From Bacteroidota bacterium (GTDB lineage: Bacteria; Bacteroidota; Bacteroidia; Chitinophagales; Chitinophagaceae), in assembly GCA_018267545.1 (NCBI GenBank), contig JAFDYG010000452.1, positions 1 to 64,000 of the forward strand: DNA of 64,000 nt, in the 5' to 3' direction. The position numbers and the translations under genes are program-made. The notes under the pieces are model-generated. The model saw nothing but the letters and a program-made list of their open reading frames with translations, did not search any database and had not been told where the DNA came from. Position 1 is the first letter of the stretch. The number at the start of each line of letters is the position of its first letter. This document shows, in pieces, positions 27,432 to 37,518 of this stretch.

Positions 27432-30400
27432 CTATTTACTACATTTTCCGTCTTTGATCTCCTGCGCTGTCGGATTGTACAAATTACCCGACACCCTGAA
27501 ATCACCGGTGTTCCCGCCATCCTTTACCAGCTTGGTAATACCGCACAGGCCGGAAAGCGCCGGATTCTCGGATATGTTGATACCGTAGATCGCCCCACCT
27601 ACATTGGCAAGGCCATCCACATTCGTCAGCTTTTCGTTTACAGTAATGGTAATGCCGTTTCGTATAGAGGTTACCTTCTCCAGTCCCTGCAAATCTTTCA
27701 ACACCTTATTATTGAAAAAGTAAATCCCGGTAATATTCGTAAGAGACGCCAATCCTTTGAGGGACGTCAGGTTTTGATTACCCTGTATATTGATGGATCG
27801 GTTTTCACTAAGCCCGGAAGATTTCAGCTTCGCCAGACCCTCCAAACCCGTCAAACCTGTATTGACGATACGAAAATCCTGACCGATGGTTTCCAGCGCG
27901 CCAAAACCTGAAATGTCAGTGAGATTTACCCCTCCCAGGTTGAACATCGCCCCTATCGACTTCAGCGTCTGAAAACCTTTGATGGTAGTAAGCGGCCCTG
28001 TATAACCCGCTCCGGATGCCGTCTCCAGGTTAAGAGAAAAAGGAACGCTGGCTAATTTATTGAACCCATTGATGGTCTTCAGCTTGACGCTGGCCGCTGC
28101 GATATTGCCATTGGAAAGGTTCATATCTCCATTTATCGAGGTCAGGTTGTTGAAGCCGTCCAGGTTGGTGATAGCAGGACAATTGACGATATTGAAAGCC
28201 CCGCACGACTTCAGAGCCGGAAGGTCGAATGCCGTCAGCGCCTGTACCGTTTCATAGCCGCCCCAGAGACTCACCCCGCTGGGAGCCGTTTCAAGCGAGT
28301 TCATATTGATGGAAGCCAGCTTCACGTTGTGATTGATATCGATGCCACCGGCGTCTTTCAAAACGGGCATCGTCAGACTTGCGAGTATCGGGTTCTCTTT
28401 ACAGGTGACAGACCCTTTCACCAAAACGGGGAAGCTGGCGGCTGTCAGCGCGTTATTCAAGTTGATGGTAAGTCCCCCCGTAGACTGTAGCTTGCCCGAC
28501 ACCGCACTTATATCGGTCAGGACATCGTTACGGGTAATCGATACCCAGTCCGTCATGTTAGTCATGATATTGAGCCCATTGAGATTGGTCAGCTTGGGCA
28601 GCTGATCGAGGGTAAGCCTGGCCTGGATCACGATATTCTTAATACCGGCGACGGAAATGAGTTCAGGATTGTCGACCAGTGTCAGCCCCCAGCCCCCTAC
28701 TGTGCCGCTGGCGCCAGAGAAGGTATTGAGGTCGGTGAGAAGGGTGTTCGTAATCTCGATGTTTCCGCATTTATCCACGGATTTCAAATTGGGTATAGAC
28801 AAGGTTTTTAACAATGGATTACCCGTAATGCTGATATTGTCGTTACCCAGCGGACTTACCGCTTCGATCGAAGGAAGAGTCAGACCAACAAGCCCGAGGT
28901 TATTGTTGATATGGATCCCCTGCATCGACTTGTTGGCGAGTTTGGGGAAGGCCGCGTTCGTAAGCTGGCTGCAAGCCACGATCGTGAGAAAGGACATATC
29001 CTCCAGCTCGGCCAGTCCACCCAGCGAGGTAAACATCCCGTTCCGCAATTCCAACCCCCATACTTTTTTAAGTTTTATAATCCCACCCAGGTCACTGACA
29101 TTGGAGACGTATAGCATTCCGTTTACCTCCGTATAAGCCCCATCGATAAAGGCCTTCAGGCTGGCGGCGTCATTGATGCTATAGTTGCCGTTGTAAACCT
29201 TCCCGCCGGTCACCGGACCATTATCATCACAAACTTTCACCGGATCGGCAATCATATAAGCCACCGAAGGATTGACGTTGAATTTCAAGTCCTGTGTCTT
29301 CTTCCCCGTAGCCAGGTCATACACGGTCAGCACGACATTATCGACCCTGTTCGGCAGTGCATTATAGAAGACATACTGTGCGGTAAACCTCCCCTCTGTC
29401 CCATACACCGGTGCCGTCGTACTCTTGACAATCGTATTCCCGCTCCGCATGCTCATGAAAGCATAACCGCGGGTCACCGGCTGATTGCTGCAGTTGACGG
29501 CTTTACCATTGACATTGACGACAGTCTCACCATTCCCGCCGCCGCCGCCGGAAGGAGGCAGCGTGATGGTAATCGTCGTGGGAGGCGTCGTCGGCGTTAT
29601 TTCGACACTTACGCTTTCCTGCTCCGTCGCAAAGGTCGGCGCGGGCGGCGGAGTCTCCCCATCGGTGGGACTATAATTGGGATTGGTAGGATAGTCGGGG
29701 CCTCCGGGCTGTACGGGCGCTACCGTCAGGATCATCCGGTCCGATATATTCGGCAGCGGAAAGGTGACCGTGCTCGTCGCCTGCGGAGGCATCACGTTGG
29801 CATCCCGCGTAGGCGGAGGAAAGACATTGCTGTAAAGCGTCGTATTGGTATTCTTGTCCCGTACCGTCAGCAGGAAGTCGGGAGGATGATTGAGGATATT
29901 GTCCAGGTCTTCGGGAGGCGAGCTGGAAAGTTTCGACAGGATCCACCGGAGCACCATCGGAAGATTCATATTCAGGTTGAAGTGGTCATAGTTCCATACC
30001 GAGAAATGGCTGACCTTCCCGACATACTTTCCGTTCTGATAGGTACCGCTGCCCTCCTCTTTCCAGATTCCCTTCGTCTCGTCGAAATACCACATGGCGA
30101 TCGTCGAAGTAGCCGAAGCCCGCAGGCTCTGCGGCACCGGCAGCGTAACCGTGGCCTGCATGCCCGCCTTGATCTTCACCTTCTCTCCCTTGTCATCCAG
30201 CAGGTCGATGTCCGCCATCCCATAAGAGATCAGCGAGCCCCGCTTATTCTGGGCATTGTCGGCAGCCATATCACCCGGCATCCGGGCAAAGAAGTCCGGG
30301 CTCGTAGGATTGACATAGCTCGCGACCACGCTGACCTGACCGGTATATCCCTCGATAGCCCCCGCAGGCAGCTCGATCTTGACGCCCCCTTTCGATTCCA

Positions 30401-30830
30401 CCGAACCGCCGGAAGACGCATTGATCGAGCCCAGGCTTTTGCGCGCCAGCATCTTGATCAGCATCGGCCGCGACATACCGTTCACGACCGGCTGAAAAAT
30501 CCGCGACCCTTTGAAATAGCCCACCATCGTTGCCGTAACATAGGCCCTCGCCTGGTCCATCATCACATCGGTAAGCATATAAATCCCATTGACGTCGGTC
30601 GTAGTGGTCGTACCGCCCGCGCTAACGGTAACTCCTGTCAGCGGAGCGTCGTTCTCATCTACAATCCGGCCAAAGATGCTGGTCTTGACGGTCACCCCTT
30701 CGACCGGCAGCCCGGGTACCTTGGCAGTATCCTTACCACCGCCGCCAGGACCTGGTACGGGATTATCATGCTTGCTGCAAGCAACAAATAGAGAGGGAAT
30801 GAGACAGAAGATCAAAAAGAGCTTTTTCAT
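27432..30830 (-). CDS. Large lipoprotein with regulatory-like domain and LRR/receptor L-type repeats
   Basis: 1132 residues. The lipobox is LFVAC (Cys18), then a Gly/Pro-rich linker. A carboxypeptidase-regulatory-like domain (about 50-130, SIFGRIVDENDAPLTGVTV) is followed by a domain with a Ser/Gly-rich start (about 135-290) and Pro/Thr-rich linkers near 375-430. From about 590 to the end come irregular leucine-rich or receptor-L-domain repeats of the type LTxLNGLxxL, with N in the ladder position. Probably surface-exposed and adhesive or ligand-binding; the ligand is unknown. It is transcribed alone, divergent from a TPR histidine kinase. Confidence 0.85.
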   Translation of the reverse strand: MKKLFLIFCLIPSLFVACSKHDNPVPGPGGGGKDTAKVPGLPVEGVTVKTSIFGRIVDENDAPLTGVTVSAGGTTTTTDVNGIYMLTDVMMDQARAYVTATMVGYFKGSRIFQPVVNGMSRPMLIKMLARKSLGSINASSGGSVESKGGVKIELPAGAIEGYTGQVSVVASYVNPTSPDFFARMPGDMAADNAQNKRGSLISYGMADIDLLDDKGEKVKIKAGMQATVTLPVPQSLRASATSTIAMWYFDETKGIWKEEGSGTYQNGKYVGKVSHFSVWNYDHFNLNMNLPMVLRWILSKLSSSPPEDLDNILNHPPDFLLTVRDKNTNTTLYSNVFPPPTRDANVMPPQATSTVTFPLPNISDRMILTVAPVQPGGPDYPTNPNYSPTDGETPPPAPTFATEQESVSVEITPTTPPTTITITLPPSGGGGGNGETVVNVNGKAVNCSNQPVTRGYAFMSMRSGNTIVKSTTAPVYGTEGRFTAQYVFYNALPNRVDNVVLTVYDLATGKKTQDLKFNVNPSVAYMIADPVKVCDDNGPVTGGKVYNGNYSINDAASLKAFIDGAYTEVNGMLYVSNVSDLGGIIKLKKVWGLELRNGMFTSLGGLAELEDMSFLTIVACSQLTNAAFPKLANKSMQGIHINNNLGLVGLTLPSIEAVSPLGNDNISITGNPLLKTLSIPNLKSVDKCGNIEITNTLLTDLNTFSGASGTVGGWGLTLVDNPELISVAGIKNIVIQARLTLDQLPKLTNLNGLNIMTNMTDWVSITRNDVLTDISAVSGKLQSTGGLTINLNNALTAASFPVLVKGSVTCKENPILASLTMPVLKDAGGIDINHNVKLASINMNSLETAPSGVSLWGGYETVQALTAFDLPALKSCGAFNIVNCPAITNLDGFNNLTSINGDMNLSNGNIAAASVKLKTINGFNKLASVPFSLNLETASGAGYTGPLTTIKGFQTLKSIGAMFNLGGVNLTDISGFGALETIGQDFRIVNTGLTGLEGLAKLKSSGLSENRSINIQGNQNLTSLKGLASLTNITGIYFFNNKVLKDLQGLEKVTSIRNGITITVNEKLTNVDGLANVGGAIYGINISENPALSGLCGITKLVKDGGNTGDFRVSGNLYNPTAQEIKDGKCSK

Positions 30831-30965
30831 GCTGTGAAGTCGTTGGGTGAGGAGATTTTTTACGTCACAAAAGTGGTCTAAGCTCGAACCCTGGGAAATA
30901 CCTAATTTGTAGTAGAGGGGAAATAGTACGACCCAATTGCCCTATTTTAGCTCATCTTAACGCCG

Positions 30966-32897
30966 ATGACCAACACCCGCCGAACCATATTGCTCACCCT
31001 TCTCGCCTTGCTTTCCATTTTTGGGAAGGGACAAACTCCACTGGTCGATAGTCTGGAAAAGTCCATTTACCGCGCCGCCGGCGAAGATCAAAAGCTGGCC
31101 GCCATCATCGCGCTCTGCAATGAATACAAAAGCCTCCACCGCGATACGCTCGACCTCTACGCCTATCTCGCGCACGACCTGGCTCAGAAAAGCGCCAATA
31201 GCCGGTTGAAAGACCAGGCGGAGCTCGTGCTCGCATACGATTACCTCCGGTGGGGATGGCGGGACAGCGTCCTGGCCACGGTCAATCCGCTGATAAAAGA
31301 AAGTAAGCTGAAAGACCCGGCCGACCGGGACCTTTACTTCAAAGCGTCCCGCCTGAAAGCCATGACCTATGCTACCCATGGCGACTACAAGGAAAGCCTG
31401 GCCATCCTGTACCAGATCGTTAGCCTGGCGGAGACCCATAAGGATAACCTGACCCTCGCCGAAAATTTCAACAGCCTCGCCAGCGTAGCGCTGGCAAGAG
31501 GATTGCCGGCGGAAGCCTTCACCTGGCTGACCAGGGCCATGTCCCTGGCCGCAAGTGACCCCGCGATCGATGCAGCCATCTACGTCAACATGGGAGAAGC
31601 CTGCCATCAATCGGGCAAGACAGACTCCGCCAATTATTATATCGGCAAAGGCATATCGCTCTTCAGACAAACGGGCATCCTCTCGAACCTTGCGTTGGCC
31701 TTGCAAAGACAGTCGAACATCCTGATCGACGCCCATCAGCTGGACCAGGCCGAAGCCGCCCTGAAAGAGATGGTCGACATAAGAAAACAGCTGGGTGACG
31801 GCGACATGATCCAAGATGAAAATCTGTCGCTGATCAATTTCTATATACAAACCGGGCAGGTGGAAAAAGCGATAAAATTCTGTACGACCCTGCTGAAAAG
31901 CGGAGACCTCCGCACTGCCGACCCGGCCAGCGGAGGCACTACCTACGCCAACAGCATCAACATCCGGCTGGGCTATTTTGAAGCCCTCGCGAAATGCTAT
32001 AAGCTCACCGGGCAAACCGACCTGTACAGACAGACCCTGGAAGAGATCATCGTCGCCAAGGATTCCTCTTACCAATTCAATTCCGCCCGCGCCATCGCCG
32101 AGCTACAGACCAAATACGAAGTGCAGCGAAAAGAAAATACGATCATCCAGCAGCAGCTGGATATTACCAGAAAAAATAATCGTTTCAATATCCTGATTGG
32201 GATCGCATTTTTCATAGCCGTCATATCCATTCTCCTATTTACCGGGTATCGAAAAAGAGAAAAAATCCGGCTCACCGCCATGCTCGAAAAGAAAAAGAAC
32301 GAAGCCGAAGAGAACGAACGAAAACGCATCGCCGCCGACCTCCACGACAACCTCGGTGCACACGCCGCATCCATCGTCAGCAACCTCGACCTGATCGAGC
32401 TGAGCACCGCCGGCCTCTCTACTTCGACCGCCATGCAAGAGCTACGAAATAACTCGCTGGCAATCGTTTCTCAGCTCAACGACACGATCTGGGCCCTGAA
32501 AAAAGATGCCCTATCTCTTACCACACTGAGCGACCGAATCAAAATATTCATCCAGCGCATCCAATACAGTTATCCGTCCGTCAATATCGGTGTGAACGAA
32601 GAAATTGAAGACGATGTAATGCTAAGCCCATCACACGCCTTGCACCTCTTTCGCATCGTACAGGAGGCCATCAATAACGCCCTGCGCCACAGCAAAGCAC
32701 AGGAGATAGTCGTCGGTATAAGCAGCCGGGAACACCAGTGGGAAATATCCATAACGGATAACGGAACAGGCATCCAGCCCCAGACACATACCGGTAACGG
32801 TCTGGCCAATATGAGAGAAAGAGCGGACAAATCAGGATGGAAGATATTTTGGCTGCGCCGGGAACCCACTGGAACGATCGTACAGATAAGATCATAA
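30966..32897 (+). CDS. TPR-containing sensor histidine kinase, NarL/DesK type
   Basis: 643 residues. Signal peptide (ending SIFGKGQT), then TPR-like repeats over about 25-385, a transmembrane segment near 402-421, a coiled linker, a HisKA_3 domain with His460 in RIAADLHDNLGAH, and HATPase_c (VQEAINNALRHSKAQEI, DNGTGI, GNGLANMRERA). The TPR region would lie in the periplasm and sense a protein or peptide. The LuxR-type response regulator follows after 12 nt. The large LRR lipoprotein gene is divergent, and may be a target or partner. Confidence 0.94.
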   Translation: MTNTRRTILLTLLALLSIFGKGQTPLVDSLEKSIYRAAGEDQKLAAIIALCNEYKSLHRDTLDLYAYLAHDLAQKSANSRLKDQAELVLAYDYLRWGWRDSVLATVNPLIKESKLKDPADRDLYFKASRLKAMTYATHGDYKESLAILYQIVSLAETHKDNLTLAENFNSLASVALARGLPAEAFTWLTRAMSLAASDPAIDAAIYVNMGEACHQSGKTDSANYYIGKGISLFRQTGILSNLALALQRQSNILIDAHQLDQAEAALKEMVDIRKQLGDGDMIQDENLSLINFYIQTGQVEKAIKFCTTLLKSGDLRTADPASGGTTYANSINIRLGYFEALAKCYKLTGQTDLYRQTLEEIIVAKDSSYQFNSARAIAELQTKYEVQRKENTIIQQQLDITRKNNRFNILIGIAFFIAVISILLFTGYRKREKIRLTAMLEKKKNEAEENERKRIAADLHDNLGAHAASIVSNLDLIELSTAGLSTSTAMQELRNNSLAIVSQLNDTIWALKKDALSLTTLSDRIKIFIQRIQYSYPSVNIGVNEEIEDDVMLSPSHALHLFRIVQEAINNALRHSKAQEIVVGISSREHQWEISITDNGTGIQPQTHTGNGLANMRERADKSGWKIFWLRREPTGTIVQIRS

Positions 32898-32909
32898 AAA
32901 AAAGACGCG

Positions 32910-33578
32910 ATGATAAATATTGCACTAGTCGAAGACAATGCTATCAATCGGAACACCTTCCTTCAGAAGATCAATCTCCTGAAGGAATACAAGCTCTCCT
33001 TTATCGCCACAAACGGCGTCGAATGCATGAAGGAGCTGAAAGGCCTCCCCTTCCAGCTCCTTCCCCAGGTGATCTTTATGGACCTTGAAATGCCCGAAAT
33101 GGACGGCATACAAACCATTACGCTCGCCAAAGGCCTGCATCCCCACATACATTTTATCGTACTGACCGTATTCGACGACGATGAAAAGATTTTCGATGCG
33201 ATAAAAGCCGGGGCCTCCGGCTACCTGCTAAAGCACGAGAACGCCGCCGCGCTGGAGGAAGCAATGGACAATATCCTGAAGCACCAGGGCGCTCCCATGA
33301 GCCCCGCCATCGCCAGAAAAGCCCTCCAGCTCCTCAGCAGGATGGACATGACAAAGCCCGAAGCCAAAACCGAAGCCAATCTGCCCTCAGCCATCACCGA
33401 CCGGGAAAAAGAAATACTACAGCAAATGGTCAACGGCTGGGACGCCAAACGGATTGCCTCAGCGCTGAACCTGAGCGTGCTGACCGTACGAAAGCACATC
33501 GCCAACATTTATGAAAAGCTGCACGTAAACTCCAAAGCACAGGTCATCAGCCTCGCGCATAAAAATAAATGGGTCTAG
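32910..33578 (+). CDS. LuxR/NarL-type response regulator
   Basis: 222 residues. Receiver domain with Glu8/Asp9 pocket, phosphoacceptor Asp58 in VIFMDLEMPEMDG and KAGASGYLLKHENA after it; C-terminal GerE-type HTH (ITDREKEILQQMVNG, LSVLTVRKHIANIYEKL). It forms a two-gene operon with the upstream kinase. Its stop codon TAG abuts the GH5 stop codon on the other strand (TAGCTA), leaving no intergenic base. Confidence 0.95.
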   Translation: MINIALVEDNAINRNTFLQKINLLKEYKLSFIATNGVECMKELKGLPFQLLPQVIFMDLEMPEMDGIQTITLAKGLHPHIHFIVLTVFDDDEKIFDAIKAGASGYLLKHENAAALEEAMDNILKHQGAPMSPAIARKALQLLSRMDMTKPEAKTEANLPSAITDREKEILQQMVNGWDAKRIASALNLSVLTVRKHIANIYEKLHVNSKAQVISLAHKNKWV

Positions 33579-35564
33579 CTACTGATTCAAATTCAACCCA
33601 TATCCTACCACCTGGTTGTATCGGTCGGTGGGCGTGTCCGCCGGAGCCCGCATAGAACCGGGATTTCTTACCGGCATATTTTTAAATTCCAGGTCCCAGT
33701 CCGTAGATTCCCTGAAGGCATGATAGGTCCATGACCAGCCATATCCTTCGAAGAGATCCATGCAGTCCCGGAGATAGGTCGCAGCCCCGTTGCCCCAGCG
33801 AACCGCGCTGAATTCGCCGACGAATATCCGGGCATTGTAATTGAGCTGGAAGTTACGTACGGGCTGAAGCACCGTCGTCAGCATGGACTTGTCATAGTAA
33901 TAGGTCTGGTTCGCCTGATTCGTAACCGGACCGGGATAGGTAACCGCTTTATTATCTCCAGCCTGAAGCTGCTGGTGAGTAAATTCATGCGGTTCATACA
34001 TATGCACCTCATAGATGACATTGGTAATGGGAAGGGGCGTAAAGGTGGAGAAGTTACTCGGAACGTTGCCCTGTACCGTCGATACAAAGATCGGTGTCCT
34101 GGGGTCTATCGCGCGTATCGCCCTTCCGATTCTCGCCTCCGTAGCCTTATAATCCAGGCTGTCCGTAGTAGCAGTCCACTGCTGCGGCTCATTGATCAGG
34201 TCATAGCCGTATAAGCCGCTTCTGCCTTTATAATGAGTGGCTAATTTTTGCCACGCCGTCACGATCTCGTCATTCGCAGCCTGTTCGTAAAAGATCCTGT
34301 AGCTCCCATTCGAAAGATGCCCCCCAGGCGTGTAGTGCATATCGATCAGGATCTTGATCCCCAGAGGCTCGCAGAGATCAAATGCCTGGTCCAGCTCCAC
34401 TATCTCGTCATCGAGCCAGTTTTCATAGTCGGCCGTTGCAGCAGGCGTCGTCTGCGGGTCGTTGATCTGCCACCGCATCACATTTACCTTCCACAGTTTG
34501 AGCGTATCCGCGTCTCCGCTGCTGATGCCCCGCTGCGGACTCATCACTCCCCTGAAAGACCGGTTGTCCGTAACCCGGATGAAATCGATGTTGACCGACT
34601 GACCGGCGGACGAAGGGTCCAGCGGATCTACCCTGATCTGCCTGATCGTACCGGTCCAGCCCGTAACGGTAGACATATCGACAATGTAGCTGCCGTAATA
34701 ATTCGTATTGGCCTTGATCGGAAAACTCTTCGATTTAGCCTGATTCCAAACGGAATCGGCATCGGTAATGAAGAAGATCCTCGCGCCCGTTGCAGCCGAA
34801 TTATTCTTCATATCTACATGAATAAATTTGTAAAGAGCCGGATTGGTAATACCCAAAAAGTCGGGCGAAGTCATCAGCGGGTCAGTGCCGGTGCTGGTCA
34901 GGTTGAATGTCCCGCCCGCCACAGCAGCCGTCGCATTGCCGTATGTCCACCCTTCCATATGGCCGGTCGTATCGAAATACCACTCTCTGACATTGGGAAT
35001 CGCCTGTGTAATGGCAATATAGTCTATGCTGACCGCCTGTCCGCTGCCCGTTGCCGGGTCCAGCGGGTCGATACGAATCCGCCTAATCGTCCCCGCCCAC
35101 CCCGTAATAGTTGACATATCGATGATGTAGCTTGCATAATACTGGTTATTTGCCGCAATAGCGAAACTCTTCGACTTGGCCTGCGACCAGGACGTATCCG
35201 CATTAGTGGTAAAGAATATCCTGGCGCTCGTCACCGATGAGCTATTCTTCATATTTATCCGAATGTATTTATATGCAGATGGTGTGCTAATCCCCAGATT
35301 GCCGGGCGACATGATCAGAGGGTCCGTTCCGGTAGTGATGAGATTTAAAGCGCCTCCTGATACAGACGGAGTGGCGTTTCCTGCCGTCCATCCTTCCAGG
35401 TCCCCGCTCGTTTCGAAAGACCATTCATAAGCAGCAGTACCGGCCGCAAAAAGACTAAACTGGCTATTGCTTATCTCTTTGCTGTTGAGTCTCATTTCCT
35501 TCCGGCAGGTAACAAATAAAAAAATCATGCTGATGAGCATGATCCAGTTTTGGCATTTTTTCAT
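33579..35564 (-). CDS. GH5-family glycoside hydrolase lipoprotein with duplicated N-terminal modules
   Basis: 661 residues. Lipobox near VTC (Cys20). Two homologous beta-sandwich-like modules at about 46-190 and 192-330 share EGWTAGNAT/EGWTYGNAT, GTDPL, DMSTxTGWxGTIRxIRxDPLDP, so they arose by tandem duplication; they look like carbohydrate-binding modules. The catalytic TIM barrel (about 335-655) has YDLINEPQQW with the acid/base Glu459 and IFVGEFSAVRWG with the nucleophile Glu584. It probably cleaves a beta-1,4-linked glucan or mannan at the cell surface. It is not part of a visible PUL. Confidence 0.88.
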   Translation of the reverse strand: MKKCQNWIMLISMIFLFVTCRKEMRLNSKEISNSQFSLFAAGTAAYEWSFETSGDLEGWTAGNATPSVSGGALNLITTGTDPLIMSPGNLGISTPSAYKYIRINMKNSSSVTSARIFFTTNADTSWSQAKSKSFAIAANNQYYASYIIDMSTITGWAGTIRRIRIDPLDPATGSGQAVSIDYIAITQAIPNVREWYFDTTGHMEGWTYGNATAAVAGGTFNLTSTGTDPLMTSPDFLGITNPALYKFIHVDMKNNSAATGARIFFITDADSVWNQAKSKSFPIKANTNYYGSYIVDMSTVTGWTGTIRQIRVDPLDPSSAGQSVNIDFIRVTDNRSFRGVMSPQRGISSGDADTLKLWKVNVMRWQINDPQTTPAATADYENWLDDEIVELDQAFDLCEPLGIKILIDMHYTPGGHLSNGSYRIFYEQAANDEIVTAWQKLATHYKGRSGLYGYDLINEPQQWTATTDSLDYKATEARIGRAIRAIDPRTPIFVSTVQGNVPSNFSTFTPLPITNVIYEVHMYEPHEFTHQQLQAGDNKAVTYPGPVTNQANQTYYYDKSMLTTVLQPVRNFQLNYNARIFVGEFSAVRWGNGAATYLRDCMDLFEGYGWSWTYHAFRESTDWDLEFKNMPVRNPGSMRAPADTPTDRYNQVVGYGLNLNQ

Positions 35565-35710
35565 GATTCGGTTTTTCCTGTCTCCTCCAAATTATAAGCC
35601 AAGCCAAACCGCGTCCTTATTGCAGTATGCAGGACGAATGTAGAGCCCCTACCCTTTTTAGGGAACTACCGCTCCCCAAATCGTCATTACTGCAAAAAAT
35701 ATACCCCTGC

Positions 35711-36619
35711 TTATAGCCCCGATTTTAATCTAACCAGTTCTCCCAACGCCTTCGTTATCGGCGCCAGCTCCTCCCTGCCCTTCGCAGCTGCCGCCCTCGC
35801 TATAGCAAAGTTTAACGTATCGATTTCCGTTGGCCGCTTGTTCCGTATATCCTGTAACGTAGAGATGAATTGCCCATCCGAAGATTTGCTTATCAGCAGC
35901 AGCCGTTCCGTGACCTCTTCCGCAGAAAGCCGTATACCTTCAAGACCAGCCACAGCCACGCATTCGGCAATCATCTCCTTAGCCAGCCTCAGCGCTTCCG
36001 GATTCCGGTGAAAGACGCCATTGTCGGTTTCCAGCAACGGACACACGGAATTAAAGACACAGTTGGCGATCGTTTTCGTCCAAACGATCTTCCGGATTTC
36101 TCCGCTGGCCGCAAAAGGAAACACCGGCGTGTGAAGCGCAGCGACGATTTCCTCCAATAGTTCTGCCCGGCCCTCTACTACCCCTATCGGAGACGCTGTT
36201 ACCGGCTTAAAAGTGACATCGCCCTTGTCTTTATACTGACTGGTCGCAAACAGGACGCACCGGTATAAAAGGTCGAAGCCGGCCCGCAAAAACGGTTCCT
36301 CCACGCCCAATCCATTTTGTAGTATCACCACCGGCGACCGTCCCGTCTTGCCGGTCAAAGTTTCCGCAATTCCTTCATTACCATATGACTTGGTGGTCAG
36401 AACCACCACCCCGTCAAAAACCGGAATTACCCCCGGCGAAGACACGGCCACTTCTTCCATGATCTCGGAGCCGTCATTGAGATACACCCGGATTTTCTCC
36501 GTAGCCGCCGGGGCCTCCTGGCTTGCCCTTACCAGCACGACATCCCGTTGATGCCGCTGAAGCACAACGGCCAGGGCTCTCCCGATGGTCCCGCCGCCGA
36601 TGATGTAGATTTTCTTCAT
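35711..36619 (-). CDS. panE: Ketopantoate reductase family protein (ApbA/PanE)
   Basis: 302 residues from the ATG at 36619, which puts the Rossmann motif GGGTIGRAL near the start. VLTTKSYGNEG, VVILQNGLGVEE and the C-terminal KTIANCVFNSVCPLLETDNG and STLQDIRNKRPTEIDTLNFAI blocks are typical; Lys (WTKTIAN) and Glu (TEID) are the catalytic positions. The family reduces 2-dehydropantoate to pantoate with NADPH, but many paralogues act on other oxo acids, so the gene symbol is tentative. Stands alone, with 146 nt and nothing notable before the GH5 gene. Confidence 0.85.
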   Translation of the reverse strand: MKKIYIIGGGTIGRALAVVLQRHQRDVVLVRASQEAPAATEKIRVYLNDGSEIMEEVAVSSPGVIPVFDGVVVLTTKSYGNEGIAETLTGKTGRSPVVILQNGLGVEEPFLRAGFDLLYRCVLFATSQYKDKGDVTFKPVTASPIGVVEGRAELLEEIVAALHTPVFPFAASGEIRKIVWTKTIANCVFNSVCPLLETDNGVFHRNPEALRLAKEMIAECVAVAGLEGIRLSAEEVTERLLLISKSSDGQFISTLQDIRNKRPTEIDTLNFAIARAAAAKGREELAPITKALGELVRLKSGL

Positions 36620-36734
36620 ACCGACAAAAGTCAGCCAAATAACCATACCGAAACAGGTGCAGAAGAATCATTTTTCGACTAGATCAGTTTTGTCACAGTA
36701 ATCGACTTCTTGTGTCCAACTATAAAACAAAGTC

Positions 36735-37508
36735 ATGAAAACAGCATTCGAAGGAAAGAACGCCCTGGTTATCGGCGGTTCCAGCGGGATGGGTAAAGCC
36801 ACCGCACAGCTTTTATTAACGAAAGGGGTAAAAGTCACCATTGCCAGCAAGTCCCCGGACAGCGTCGCGGCCGGCGTCGCAGAATTGAAAAAATATGGCC
36901 AGGTCGAAGGATGGACGGTCGATCTACGCAAGCCTCAGCAGGTGGACGAATTCATCCAGCACCTCGATAAGGTCCCGCCCTTTCATTACCTGGTCAACGC
37001 CTCCGGCTTCTTCGCGCCAAAGCCATTCGTCGATTCCACGGCAGAAGACTACGCCTCCTTCATGGATATCAACAGGGGCTTTTTCTTCATCACACAGGCA
37101 ATCGTCAAACGCATGCAGAAGGAAGGAATCGCAGGTTCCATTGTAAACATCGGCTCCTACTGGGCTACCCACGCGGTCAAAGGCACCCCGACCTCTACGT
37201 ATACGATGGCCAAAGCCGGCCTGCACGCCCTGACCCAGCAGTTGGCGATGGAGCTGGCCCCGGATAAAATACGCGTCAACGCCATCGCACCCGGCATCGT
37301 AGAAACGGGGGTCCTGGACGAGCTCGCCGGGTCCCGCGAATCGGCAAAAGAAGTCTATAAAGGCCTGAACGCCATACATCCACTGGGCAGAAACGGACAG
37401 CCTTCGGAAATTGCCTCGGCAGTCACGTACCTGTTGTCGGACGAGGCAGCCTGGATAACGGGGGCGATATGGGCAGTAGACGGCGGAATGAGCGCCGGAA
37501 GGAGTTAA
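36735..37508 (+). CDS. SDR family oxidoreductase
   Basis: 257 residues. Cofactor motif GGSSGMG (14-20), VNASG (88-92, in place of NNAG), Ser141 and Tyr156/Lys160 (YTMAK), and the C-terminal ITGAIWAVDGGMSAG are all as in FabG-like classical SDRs. Substrate unknown. It lies 10 nt before an ECF sigma factor gene in the same direction, an arrangement that may make the sigma factor part of its transcript. Confidence 0.92.
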   Translation: MKTAFEGKNALVIGGSSGMGKATAQLLLTKGVKVTIASKSPDSVAAGVAELKKYGQVEGWTVDLRKPQQVDEFIQHLDKVPPFHYLVNASGFFAPKPFVDSTAEDYASFMDINRGFFFITQAIVKRMQKEGIAGSIVNIGSYWATHAVKGTPTSTYTMAKAGLHALTQQLAMELAPDKIRVNAIAPGIVETGVLDELAGSRESAKEVYKGLNAIHPLGRNGQPSEIASAVTYLLSDEAAWITGAIWAVDGGMSAGRS

Positions 37509-37518
37509 ATTTGTTCTT

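Noticed and set aside
29886-30791. 301-codon frame opposite the LRR lipoprotein
   Set aside because: An Arg/His/Asp-rich antisense shadow of a long, well-supported gene; no domain is visible.
30957-32075. 372-codon frame opposite the TPR kinase
   Set aside because: It mirrors the codon pattern of the kinase gene, has no motif, and would leave the TPR region unexplained.
33576-33581. Palindrome TAGCTA where two stop codons touch
   Set aside because: Merely the chance result of two convergent TAG codons without spacing.
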